DNA from: a bacterium
GTDB lineage: Bacteria; Patescibacteriota; Minisyncoccia; UBA6257; GWB1-50-10
Direction: 5' to 3'
Assembly: GCA_021814835.1 (NCBI GenBank)
Contig: JAKAHO010000016.1
Location: forward strand, 1-15,137
Length of the DNA: 15,137 nt
A program made the position numbers and the translations under genes. Below, one piece after another: positions 6,233-14,800 of this stretch; position 1 is the first letter of the stretch; the number at the start of each line of letters is the position of its first letter. The notes below the pieces were generated by a model. The model saw only the letters and a list, made by a program, of their open reading frames with translations, was not told where the DNA came from and made no database searches.

Positions 6233-6260
6233 ACTATAGAAGACCTGACGGGGCGGTCAA
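6233..6260 (-). promoter_or_regulatory. strong sigma70-type promoter, leaderless or nearly so
   Basis: On the minus strand TTGACC (6255-6260, five of six to TTGACA) and TATAGT (6233-6238, five of six to TATAAT) are separated by 16 bp. The -10 ends 8 nt before the ATG at 6224, so the RNA would start within a couple of bases of the start codon. The -35 overlaps the TGA stop of the upstream PAP2 gene. It would drive the 90-residue gene and the transglutaminase-like gene. Confidence 0.65.
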
Positions 6261-6811
6261 TTGTGAACTTCTTCGTGCTCGGCAAGAGGCGTACGTATGT
6301 GTTCTGGAAATGCCTTACGTGCAAGCCAGAATGAGACAAGTCCAACCGTAAAACCTCCGAGAATATCGAGCGGCCAGTGAACACCCGCGTACACACGCGC
6401 AACGCCATTCAATAGCGCAAATACAAACATCAAGTATCCTGCTTTTTTGTTAAGCGTATACGCGAAAACCGCAAGTGCAATAAGTACGGTTGCATGGCTT
6501 GAAGGAAACGAGTTTGATGACTCAGGAAACATGGGAGTAAATCCAAGCGCCAAAAAAGGACGCGGGCGAGCATAAAAGTAATGAATTATCTCTACGATAA
6601 ATCCCTTAGAAAGCAGAAGTGCGAATGCGAGCACAAGAGATGAATGAATCCTGTCCTTCCAGCGCTTTTCCTGCGCGATAAGCAATACAACAAAAAGCGC
6701 GGCAACATACGGTAAATATTCCGCGACGACAAAAGCGCACCAGTCGAGAACTGACGAAACGCCGACAAAACTGTGAATCCACTGAAAAAGTAAAAGATCG
6801 AGAGATGTCAT
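6257..6811 (-). CDS. PAP2-family membrane phosphatase
   Basis: This is an integral membrane acid phosphatase of the PAP2 superfamily, which dephosphorylates lipid phosphates. Bacterial members of this size include BcrC/PgpB-type enzymes recycling undecaprenyl pyrophosphate, but the substrate cannot be assigned. The catalytic motifs are in order: ARPRP (81-85, motif 1), FPSSH (102-106, motif 2, with the general-acid H106) and ARVYAGVHWPLD (138-149, motif 3, with R139, nucleophile H145 and D149). About five to six hydrophobic segments are visible (approximately 5-30, 33-47, 56-78, 107-120, 124-136 and 150-164). At 184 residues it is a normal minimal length. The C-terminal tail is polar and His/Glu-rich. 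No Shine-Dalgarno is present. It sits between the S18 terminator and the promoter of the next unit. Confidence 0.93.
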   Translation of the reverse strand: MTSLDLLLFQWIHSFVGVSSVLDWCAFVVAEYLPYVAALFVVLLIAQEKRWKDRIHSSLVLAFALLLSKGFIVEIIHYFYARPRPFLALGFTPMFPESSNSFPSSHATVLIALAVFAYTLNKKAGYLMFVFALLNGVARVYAGVHWPLDILGGFTVGLVSFWLARKAFPEHIRTPLAEHEEVHN

Positions 6812-6818
6812 ATATGTG

Positions 6819-6847
6819 TTTATAAAAGAAGAGACGCCACTAATGTG
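6819..6847 (-). promoter_or_regulatory. possible PAP2 gene promoter
   Basis: TATAAA (6819-6824 on the minus strand) ends 7 nt before the PAP2 ATG at 6811. The -35 region at 17 bp spacing (CACATT, 6842-6847) is poor and overlaps the upstream terminator hairpin. The short distance to ATG matches the other candidates in this window. Confidence 0.35.
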
Positions 6848-6854
6848 CGCCTCT
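6820..6854 (-). terminator. intrinsic terminator after rpsR
   Basis: On the minus strand AGAGGCGCAC (6845-6854) pairs with GTGGCGTCTCT (6830-6840) around an ATTA loop, giving ten pairs with one bulged G and one G-T pair. It is followed by the T-rich TCTTTTAT. It lies just after the rpsR stop and would end the rpsF-ssb-rpsR transcript. The plus strand also has a T-rich run after the stem, so it could work both ways. Confidence 0.7.
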
Positions 6855-6860
6855 TTCTTT

Positions 6861-7067
6861 TTATTTCCTTGTAAACGGCAAAAGACCCATCACTCGCGCG
6901 CGCTTAATGGCGCGTGCCAAATGACGCTGATGCTTTGCGCAAATGCCCGTGTGGCGCGGATCAATAATCTTCGCCTGGCTCGAAACATAACGCTTGAGCA
7001 AATCAGGATTCTTGTAATCTATTTCTTTTGTGTTCTGCGAGCAGAACGAACACTGTTTATTATTCAT
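6861..7067 (-). CDS. rpsR: 30S ribosomal protein bS18
   Basis: Small-subunit protein S18 binds 16S rRNA next to S6 on the platform. The 68-residue sequence has the characteristic core IDYKNPDLLKRYVS (16-29), KIIDPRHTGICAKHQRHLARAIKRAR (33-58) and the C-terminal LLPFTRK. It is of the zinc-binding type: C6 and C9 (CSFC) with C43 and H46 (CAKH) form a plausible zinc site, which the familiar E. coli protein lacks. Length is normal for the family. It is the last gene of rpsF-ssb-rpsR, 5 nt after the ssb stop, without a Shine-Dalgarno, and is followed by a terminator. Confidence 0.97.
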   Translation of the reverse strand: MNNKQCSFCSQNTKEIDYKNPDLLKRYVSSQAKIIDPRHTGICAKHQRHLARAIKRARVMGLLPFTRK

Positions 7068-7072
7068 ACGAA

Positions 7073-7528
7073 TTAAAATGGTATATCCTCGCTTCTCATC
7101 TCCTCCTCAATGTTTATCTCCGGCAACTCCTCTTTCACTTCCTGCGAATAGTTTCCTTTCGGCGAAGGCATCTGCGCGCCCTTTCCGAAATCTCCGCCCG
7201 CAGCGCGAGGACCCATCTGCACACGCTCCGCAATAATTTCTGTCGTCGTGCGGTTCTGGTCCTGCTTATCCTTCCAGGAACGCGTCTGGAGTCTTCCCTC
7301 CACCATCACCATCCCTCCTTTTTTCATGTACTGGCTGACCACCTCTGCTTGTCTGCCCCATGCCACTACGTTGTGAAACTGAACCTCCTCCTGCTTCTGG
7401 TTGGATTTATTCATCCACGTCCGGTTGGTCGCAACTGAAAACGATGCCACCGACTGGCCGCCCGGCGTGCTCCTCAACTGAGGATCTGCGGTAAGGCGCC
7501 CGATAAGCAGGACTTTGTTCAGATTCAT
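7073..7528 (-). CDS. ssb: single-stranded DNA-binding protein SSB
   Basis: SSB coats single-stranded DNA in replication and repair and recruits partner proteins through its acidic tip. The OB-fold spans about residues 1-106: MNLNKVLLIGRLTADPQLR, then SVASFSVATNRTW (26-38), FHNVVAWGRQAEVV (51-64) and GMVMVEGRLQTRSW (72-85). A Gly/Pro-containing flexible linker follows, and the protein ends in the conserved acidic tip SEDIPF (146-151). The 151 residues are a normal short bacterial form. It lies in the classical order between rpsF and rpsR. The start codon directly abuts one arm of a 15-bp inverted repeat (7528-7542 with 7608-7622), suggesting structure-dependent translation. Confidence 0.97.
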   Translation of the reverse strand: MNLNKVLLIGRLTADPQLRSTPGGQSVASFSVATNRTWMNKSNQKQEEVQFHNVVAWGRQAEVVSQYMKKGGMVMVEGRLQTRSWKDKQDQNRTTTEIIAERVQMGPRAAGGDFGKGAQMPSPKGNYSQEVKEELPEINIEEEMRSEDIPF

Positions 7529-7622
7529 CCCGTTAGAGTTTTGATTGATTTACTATTCCTTTTAACGACATTTTGTGGGTTATATCAATTCCGTTAAACA
7601 AGTTTGTAAAACTCTAACGGGA
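7528..7622 (-). promoter_or_regulatory. nested inverted repeat in the rpsF-ssb spacer, probable mRNA regulatory structure
   Basis: The 105-nt spacer contains perfect 15-bp outer arms (tcccgttagagtttt at 7528-7542 and its reverse complement at 7608-7622) and, inside, 7-bp arms tttaacg (7561-7567) and cgttaaa (7592-7598). In the minus-strand mRNA the outer stem ends with the A of the ssb AUG, so the entire initiation region would be paired. There is no T-run, so it is not a normal terminator. S6:S18 complexes are known to bind mRNA leaders of this operon in other bacteria, so autoregulation is a fair guess. Confidence 0.65.
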
Positions 7623-7633
7623 TTCATATAGAG

Positions 7634-8065
7634 TTATTGTAATATCTCCTCTATTTTTTTCTCAAGCGCCTCGTTCGTAAGCATTGAACCAAGCATGGAA
7701 CGGAGCTTCTGCGGTCCGGTCGGGGTCTTTGCCTCTTCCTTCTCGCTTCTTCCCTCGCGCCTCTTCGGCTCTTTCTGCTTCTTCACGACAATCGCGCGGA
7801 TAACGTCTTTATCAAGCTCGAGGTCCTGCTTTAAGCCGACCACCGCGCTCGTTTCAGCAAGGAAATCAATCGTGCTCATAAAGCCGAAGCCTTCCTTGTT
7901 AATCTTGTACGCAAGCTGGATTTTCATCACGGGCCTCTCATTCAAGACCTGCGCATTGTGCTTGGCCAAGAGGGCCTTTACTGATGCGGCGTCTTCGCTG
8001 AGCGTTACCGATGAGAGCTCGTATTGCGTTTTCGGTTCGTTTGTCTCTAATTCAATGTTTGTCAT
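7634..8065 (-). CDS. rpsF: 30S ribosomal protein bS6
   Basis: S6 pairs with S18 on the small-subunit platform. The ferredoxin-like core is recognisable at about residues 14-96: QYELSSVTLSEDAASVKALLA, KIQLAYKINKEGFGFMSTIDF (48-68) and the last helix/strand LELDKDVIRAIVVKK (82-96). The 143 residues include a 13-residue polar N-terminal extension and a 47-residue highly charged C-terminal tail (Lys/Arg/Glu-rich, then a short helix at about 119-143) that the roughly 95-residue minimal forms lack. It is the first gene of rpsF-ssb-rpsR. Its own promoter lies in the 42-bp gap after rpoC, with the -35 right behind the rpoC stop. No Shine-Dalgarno is seen. Confidence 0.92.
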   Translation of the reverse strand: MTNIELETNEPKTQYELSSVTLSEDAASVKALLAKHNAQVLNERPVMKIQLAYKINKEGFGFMSTIDFLAETSAVVGLKQDLELDKDVIRAIVVKKQKEPKRREGRSEKEEAKTPTGPQKLRSMLGSMLTNEALEKKIEEILQ

Positions 8066-8077
8066 CGCAGTTCGTAT

Positions 8078-8106
8078 ACAGTAGCAAGAATGTGAATAAG
8101 CGTCAA
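8078..8106 (-). promoter_or_regulatory. promoter of rpsF-ssb-rpsR with extended -10
   Basis: On the minus strand TTGACG (8101-8106, five of six) is followed after 17 bp by TACTGT (8078-8083), preceded by TGC, an extended -10 (TGn). The -10 ends 12 nt before the rpsF ATG, so the leader would be only about 5 nt. It occupies nearly the entire rpoC-rpsF gap. Confidence 0.5.
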
Positions 8107-8107
8107 C

Positions 8108-11100
8108 TTATTCCTCACCTTCCTCTTTTTCCTCCTTCGCGGGGGTTTCTACCGCCCCCTCGGGCGGGAGCTCGGCAACTACCGAGGGCGCGGGCATTAT
8201 TTCTGCCTTTGCTTCGGCCAAATCCGCCGCCTCTACGGGCTTAGGCGCCTCAAGTTTCCACGGCTTCAATAATTCAGCCGAAATGCCGCTAAGTCCGGTA
8301 CCTGCGGGGATAAGCTTGCCGATGATGACATTCTCTTTAAGTCCCCTCAACGGGTCAATCTTACCCTCGACAGCCGCGCTCACGAGCACCCTGCTCGTTT
8401 CCTGGAATGACGCAGCGGAGAGGAAGCTTGAAGAACTAAGCGCCACGCGGGTGATACCAAGAACCTTCAGCAATCCCTTTGCAATGAGGCCCTTCTTTTC
8501 GCGAACAACGCGGTTCGCCATGATGAACTGGTTCTTTTCCAATACATCTCCGGGCATCGCATCCACATCTCCCGCATCCATAACCGTGATACGCGAGAGC
8601 ATTTGGCGGACAATGATTTCGATGTGTTTGTCGTTAATGGATGAACCCTGCGGCACGTAAATCTTCTGCACTTCGTTGATGATATAGTGCTCCACCGCCT
8701 CGAGACCGCGGAACGCGAGCAATTCGCGCAAGTCAAGCGGACCCTCGGTCAATGCATCGCCCTTCTTCACGGAATCGCCCTCTTTCACCAAAATGGTGAT
8801 TGAGCTCGGCACAAGGTACTCATCTGCATCGTGAAGTTTCTTGCTCTTCGATTTCGTCTTCGGACCTGATTTCTTGATGGTAATAACACGCGCCAATCCC
8901 TTCTCTTCGATGGAATCAACAATGCCATCGCTCTTCGCAAGCGGCGCCTTACCCTTGGGAGGACGCGCTTCGAAAATTTCTTCAACGCGGGGCAATCCGT
9001 GCGTGATGTCGACACCGGTAATACCTCCGACGTGGAAGGTCTTCATGGTGAGCTGCGTGCCCGGTTCTCCGATGGACTGCGCGGCAATAATACCCACCGC
9101 AGTTCCCGTATCCACAATCTTGTTCTTAGTGAGGTCCAAGCCATAACACGTCGCACAAATTCCGCTCATTGAACGGCACGAGATAGGCGAACGGACCACG
9201 ATTTTTTCGAGTTTTGAATCCTGCAATACTTTTGCGATATCGCGGGTAATAACCTCGCCCTTCTTTACGACGAGCTTGCGGTCAATGCGGATATCCTCAA
9301 CGCTCACGCGCGAGAAAAGCCTGTCGCCGAACGCATATCCGTACTCATCGCCTTCTGCGCGGGTAACGGTAATGCCCTCTTCTGTACCGCAATCATCTTC
9401 GCGGACAACGAGGTCCTGCGAAACATCAACCAAACGGCGGGTAAGATAACCTGCGGTTGCGGTCTTCAATGCGGTATCGGTTGTACCTTTACGCGCACCG
9501 TGCGTCGAGCTGAAGTACTCAATAACGCTGAAACCTTCCTTGAAAGAAGACTTCACCGGCAACTCGATAGTTTCACCCTGCGGGTTAATAACGAGACCCT
9601 TCATACCCATCATCTGTGCGGGCTGCTGCCAGCTTCCACGCGCACCTGAGTCAATGATGGTGTACACGGGGTTTCCTTCCTTGAATGATGCGGGAATAAG
9701 TTTCGTTACCCTGTCGCGAGTATCGTTCCAGATTTCAATAATCTTTGCGCGGCGTTCTTTCGCGGTAAGCAAGCCTTCGTTGAATTGCGATTCGATGACC
9801 GCTACCTGCGCCTCCGCATCCTTGATAACCGCTTTCTTTTCGGGCGGCGTTATCATATCGCCTACGCTCCATGTGATTGCGGAAGTCGTTGCGTACGCAT
9901 AACCAAGGTTCTTAATAGCATCAATGTAGGTACTTGCGTCTCCGAGACCGTAGGTCTCGATAATTTTCGCAACAAGCTTCGGCAATTCTTTCTTGCCAAG
10001 CTGTTTATTCACATACTCAAAGCCTTCCGGCAATACGCTGTTGAAGATAAGGCGTCCAAGCGAAGTCTCGGTCATTACGCCGTTTATCACGGTTTTAATC
10101 TTTGCGTTGATATCGATATGGCCGCTTTCATATGCGAACATTGCTTCGGACATGCTGGAGAGCGCCTTGCCTTCTCCCTTTGCGTTATCTACAACGTGGG
10201 TCAGGAAGTACGCGCCAAGCACCATATCCTGCGTCGGCGATACAATCGGATCTCCGCTTGAGGGCTTCAACAAATTGTACGAAGAATTCATTATGGTGCT
10301 CGCTTCGTACTGCGCCTCCGCGGTAAGCGGAAGGTGGACCGCCATTTGGTCACCGTCGAAGTCTGCGTTAAACGCAGTGCATACGAGCGGCGGAATGCGG
10401 ATAGCCAGATCTTCGGTGAGCAACGGCCTGAACGCCTGGATACCCAAACGGTGCAAGGTCGGTGCGCGGTTCAAAAGTACGCGCTTGTTCTTAATGACTT
10501 CTTCAAGGATTGCCCACACCTCAGGCGAACCCTGTTCAATGAAACGGTTTGCCTGCTTAATGTTAAACGCCAATCCGCGCTCGATAATCTTATTGATTAC
10601 GAAGTGGCGGAAAAGCTCGAGCGCCATATTCTTCGGCAATCCGCACTCGTCGAGTTTCAATTCGGGACCGACGACAATGACGGAGCGCGCTGAATAGTCT
10701 ACGCGCTTTCCGAGCAAGTTCTGGCGGAAACGTCCCTGCTTACCCTTCAACATATCCGCGAGCGAACGCAACGGCCTGCGGCGCGTCGAAAGCAACTGGC
10801 TTCCTGCGCGCGCGGTGTTGTCGATAAGCGCGTCCACTGCTTCCTGGAGCATGCGCTTCTCGTTCGTGATAATGACTTCCGGTGAGCGGAGATCCATAAG
10901 CTTCTTCAAACGATTGTTGCGGTTGATAACGCGGCGGTACAAATCGTTCAAGTCCGCAGTCGCGTAACGTCCGCCTTCAAGCGGGACCATCGGACGCAAC
11001 TCAGGCGGCAATACCGGAAGAATGGTCATGACCATCCACTCAGGACGAATGCCCGCATCAAGGAATGACTGCGCGAGCTTCAGCCTACGCAACGTTCTCT

Positions 11101-11830
11101 TCAGGCGGTTCTCATCGTGGACATCCTCAAGTTCCTTCTTCAATTTGCGCACCAAGACCTTAAGGTCAACGCGCTCGAGAATCTTGCGCAACGCACCTGC
11201 GCCGCGGTCAGCCTCGAACACATCGCCGAAACGCTCTGCCAAACTGAAGTACTCGCTCTCGGTCAAAATAAGACCGGGGCGGAGCGTGACAAGAATCTGC
11301 TTCAGGTTTTCCGCCGATTCCTCCATGGACTTTACGTCCGTTCCCTTCTCTCCTTTTATTGTTTTAAATTCTTTCTGAATGGTCTCTAATGCGCGCTTGC
11401 GGTTATCGTCGTTTACCGCCGTTACGATGAACGCAGCATAATACACCACCTTCTCAAGTTTTGAGACGGCGATATCGAGAAGAAGGCCGAGCTTCGAAGG
11501 GACTGTGCGGAGAAACCAAATGTGCGCGACCGGAGTTGCGAGCGTAATGTGACCCATGCGTTCACGACGCACAATTGCACGCGTGACTTCTACTCCGCAT
11601 TTTTCACAGACTACATCCTTATAGCGGACCTTCTTGTACTTTCCGCAGTAACACTCGTAATCCTTCGTAGGACCGAAGATGCGCTCGGAGAAAAGACCGT
11701 CCTTCTCAGGGCGCTGCGTGCGGTAGTTCAACGTTTCCGGCTTCACTACTTCACCGTATGACCAGTTAAGTATTTCGTCGGGAGACGCGAGACGCACGGA
11801 GATATTGGTAATGTCTAAGTTTTTTTCCAT
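8108..11830 (-). CDS. rpoC: DNA-directed RNA polymerase subunit beta'
   Basis: The beta' subunit carries the catalytic magnesium site and the DNA clamp. In order within 1240 residues: N-terminal zinc ribbon C60, C62, C75, C78; clamp and lid/rudder region with KGKQGRFRQNLLGKRVDYSARSVI (362-385); the absolutely conserved NADFDGD (488-494) with D490, D492 and D494 chelating Mg; bridge helix/trigger loop region with ARGSWQQPAQMMGMKGL (730-746) and STHGARKGTTDTALKTATAGYLTRRLVD (775-802); second zinc site C814, C885, C892, C895; and a conserved C-terminal region to about 1190. The last 50 residues are a low-complexity Ala/Pro/Glu tail. It begins 6 nt after the rpoB stop, so it is co-transcribed with rpoB. 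No inserted domain or frameshift is evident. Confidence 0.99.
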   Translation of the reverse strand: MEKNLDITNISVRLASPDEILNWSYGEVVKPETLNYRTQRPEKDGLFSERIFGPTKDYECYCGKYKKVRYKDVVCEKCGVEVTRAIVRRERMGHITLATPVAHIWFLRTVPSKLGLLLDIAVSKLEKVVYYAAFIVTAVNDDNRKRALETIQKEFKTIKGEKGTDVKSMEESAENLKQILVTLRPGLILTESEYFSLAERFGDVFEADRGAGALRKILERVDLKVLVRKLKKELEDVHDENRLKRTLRRLKLAQSFLDAGIRPEWMVMTILPVLPPELRPMVPLEGGRYATADLNDLYRRVINRNNRLKKLMDLRSPEVIITNEKRMLQEAVDALIDNTARAGSQLLSTRRRPLRSLADMLKGKQGRFRQNLLGKRVDYSARSVIVVGPELKLDECGLPKNMALELFRHFVINKIIERGLAFNIKQANRFIEQGSPEVWAILEEVIKNKRVLLNRAPTLHRLGIQAFRPLLTEDLAIRIPPLVCTAFNADFDGDQMAVHLPLTAEAQYEASTIMNSSYNLLKPSSGDPIVSPTQDMVLGAYFLTHVVDNAKGEGKALSSMSEAMFAYESGHIDINAKIKTVINGVMTETSLGRLIFNSVLPEGFEYVNKQLGKKELPKLVAKIIETYGLGDASTYIDAIKNLGYAYATTSAITWSVGDMITPPEKKAVIKDAEAQVAVIESQFNEGLLTAKERRAKIIEIWNDTRDRVTKLIPASFKEGNPVYTIIDSGARGSWQQPAQMMGMKGLVINPQGETIELPVKSSFKEGFSVIEYFSSTHGARKGTTDTALKTATAGYLTRRLVDVSQDLVVREDDCGTEEGITVTRAEGDEYGYAFGDRLFSRVSVEDIRIDRKLVVKKGEVITRDIAKVLQDSKLEKIVVRSPISCRSMSGICATCYGLDLTKNKIVDTGTAVGIIAAQSIGEPGTQLTMKTFHVGGITGVDITHGLPRVEEIFEARPPKGKAPLAKSDGIVDSIEEKGLARVITIKKSGPKTKSKSKKLHDADEYLVPSSITILVKEGDSVKKGDALTEGPLDLRELLAFRGLEAVEHYIINEVQKIYVPQGSSINDKHIEIIVRQMLSRITVMDAGDVDAMPGDVLEKNQFIMANRVVREKKGLIAKGLLKVLGITRVALSSSSFLSAASFQETSRVLVSAAVEGKIDPLRGLKENVIIGKLIPAGTGLSGISAELLKPWKLEAPKPVEAADLAEAKAEIMPAPSVVAELPPEGAVETPAKEEKEEGEE

Positions 11831-11836
11831 GGTGCG

Positions 11837-14800
11837 TTATTCTTCGGTTTCCTCCTCGTCCTTCTCGACCACTACTGATTTCCGCTTCAGGCCTCCTCCG
11901 CCTCCGCCGTCAGTCACGCCGTCATGCGCCACATTGAGCCCAAGGGACTTCAACTCGGACACGAGCACGTTGAATGATGCAGGAACGTTCGGCTTCTTGA
12001 TTTCGGTTCCGCGGATAATTGATTCGAATGCTGCAGAGCGGCCCAATACGTCGTCTGATTTAATCGTGAGCATTTCCTGCAAGGTATGCGCTGCGCCGTA
12101 CCCCTCAAGAGCCCACACTTCCATTTCTCCGAAGCGCTGACCTCCGAGCTGCGCCTTACCTCCGAGCGGCTGCTGGGTGATAAGCGAGTACGGACCGGTT
12201 GAGCGCATGTGAATCTTGTCTTCCACAAGGTGGTTCAGCTTCATCATATAGATGTAGCCGACCGTGATGGGAGCGCGGAATGCCTCGCCGGTAATACCGT
12301 CGAAGAGCTGCACCTTTCCGGATTCCGGAAGGTCCGCCTTCTTCAATTCCTCGCGGATCATATCCTCATCGCCTCCGACGAAGTTCGGAACAATGGCGCG
12401 GTAGCCGAGCTTCTCAGCCGCAAAGCCGAGGTGAGTCTCGAGAATCTGACCGATGTTCATACGCGATACAACGCCGAGCGGGTTTAATACGATGTCGACA
12501 GGTCTTCCGTCCGCCAAGTACGGCATATCTGCCATCGGGCGGATTGAAGAGATGACACCCTTGTTACCGTGGCGTCCTGCGAGCTTGTCGCCGGCGCGCA
12601 CCTTGCGGAGCTGTGCCACTTCAACCTGAATTTTCTTGATAATACCCGGCTCAAGCTTGTCGCCTTTCTCGCGCGAAAAAATCTTGATGCCGATAATACG
12701 GCCGTTCTTGCCGTGCGGGAGCGTAAGCGAAGTGTCCTTCACGTCGCGCGCCTTCTCGCCGAAGATTGCGCGGAGAAGTCTCTCTTCCGAAGAAAGTTCT
12801 GACTCGCCTTTCGGAGAAATCTTTCCGACCAAAATGTCGCCGGGGCGGACTTCCGCGCCGATGCGTACAATACCCTCCTCATCGAGGTTCCTGAGTTTAT
12901 CTTCGGAAACGTTCGGGATGTCGGGAGTCGTTATTTCAGGACCGAGTTTCGTATCGCGGACCGAGCACACAAAAGTCTCAATGTGAATCGAGGTAAAGCG
13001 GTCATCGCGAGCCACACGCTCCGAGAGAATGATGGCGTCTTCGAAGTTTCCTCCGCGCCACGGCACGAATGCCACAAGGAGGTTCTGACCCAAACTCAAC
13101 ACGCCCTTGTCAGTCGCAGGACCGTCAGCCAAGATGTCGCCCTTCTTCACCTTATCGCCAACGGACACAATCGGACGCTGTGAGAGACAGGTCGACTGGT
13201 TCGAACGGACGAATTTCAAAATCGGATATTTTTTATTGTTCTCACCCTTCACGACAACCGCATGGCTGTCTGATTCGGTCACCACGCCGTCTTCCTCCGC
13301 AAGAATTACCTGCTCGGAGTCGTGCGCAGCACGGTCTTCCTGACCGGTGCCGACGAGCGGCGCATCCGGAACAATGGAAGGAGTGCCCTGCCTCTGCATG
13401 TTCGAACCCATGAGTGCGCGGCTTGCGTCGTCGTGCTCAAGGAAAGGAATAAGCGAGGTTGCGACCGAAGTGAATTGGTTCGCGGATACGTCGATTGCAT
13501 CAACGTCCTCGCGCCTGCAGGTGCCCGGCTCTCCGTGCACACGCGCGGCAACCACGTCGCCAACAATGTAGCCTTTATCGTCGGTCACGACGTCAGCCTG
13601 CGCAATCGTGTACTTCTCTTCCTCGATTGCATCAAGCCATACCACGCTCGAAGTCACTACGCCGTTCTTTACTTTAAAATAGGGCGATTCAATGAAACCG
13701 AGCTCATTGAGTCTTGCGTAGTTCGAGAGGTAGCTCACCAAACCGATGTTCGCGCCTTCAGGCGTCTGAATCGGACAGATGCGGCCGTAGAACGACGAGT
13801 GCACGTCGCGGACTTCAAAGCCTGCGCGTTCTCTCGTTAAACCGCCGGGACCCATCGCAGAAAGCCTGCGCTTGTGCTCAAGCTCAGCAAGCGGGTTCAC
13901 CTGATCCATGAACTGCGAAAGCTGCGACGCTTGGAAGAAGTCGCGTACCACCGCGGTTAAAAGTTTGTAGTTTACGAGCTGGACGGGCTGCAATACGCGC
14001 CTGTCGAGCGTGGACATTCTGTCCTGTACTCCGCGGCGCAGACGCGCGAAACCGACGCGCAAACGCATCTGGATAAGTTCGCCTACTGCGCGCACGCGGC
14101 GGTTCCCGAGGTGGTCGATGTCATCGGCCTCAGAAGTAAGACTGTTGTTCAAACGGATGATTTCTTTCAAAAGCGCAATCATGTCCGCCTTATCAAGAAG
14201 TCCGCCCTCTTTCTTTGATTCACCGAGACGCTGATTGAGTTTAAAGCGTCCCACGGGGCTCAAGTCATAACGGTCAAAACGGAAGAACATACCCTCGATG
14301 AGCGAGCGCGCATTGTCTGCAGTCGTAAGGTCTCCGGGGCGAAGGCGGTGGTGAATACTCACAAATGAGTCGTCCGCGTTTTCCGCATCATCCTTCTTAA
14401 GCGTTGCCTGAAGGAATTTAATTTCACCCGTGTCTACATCGGCGAACTCCTTCAAAATCTCTTCGTTAGAAGTGAATCCGAAAATGCGGAGAAGCTGAGT
14501 GACGGGAGCTTTTCTCTTGCGGTCGATGCGCACGCCGATGAAACCGTCCTGTTCGGTTTCGAGTTCAAGCCATACGCCGCGGTTCGGAATAACCTTAGCG
14601 CCAAAAAGCTTCCTGCCGCGGAAGATGTTCTCGGTAAAGTATGCGCCGGGCGAGCGGACCAACTGCGAAATAACTACGCGTTCAACGCCGCTGATAATAA
14701 ATGTTCCTCTGCGCGTCATCATCGGGAAGTCGCCGAGGTACACCTCCTGCACGTTTGATTCCTTCGTGACTCTGTTCACCAATTTCAGGTTCACGCGGAG

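Noticed and set aside
13322..13840. 172-codon plus-strand ORF antisense to rpoB
   Set aside because: Shadow of the conserved rpoB coding strand; no start signal and no recognisable protein features.
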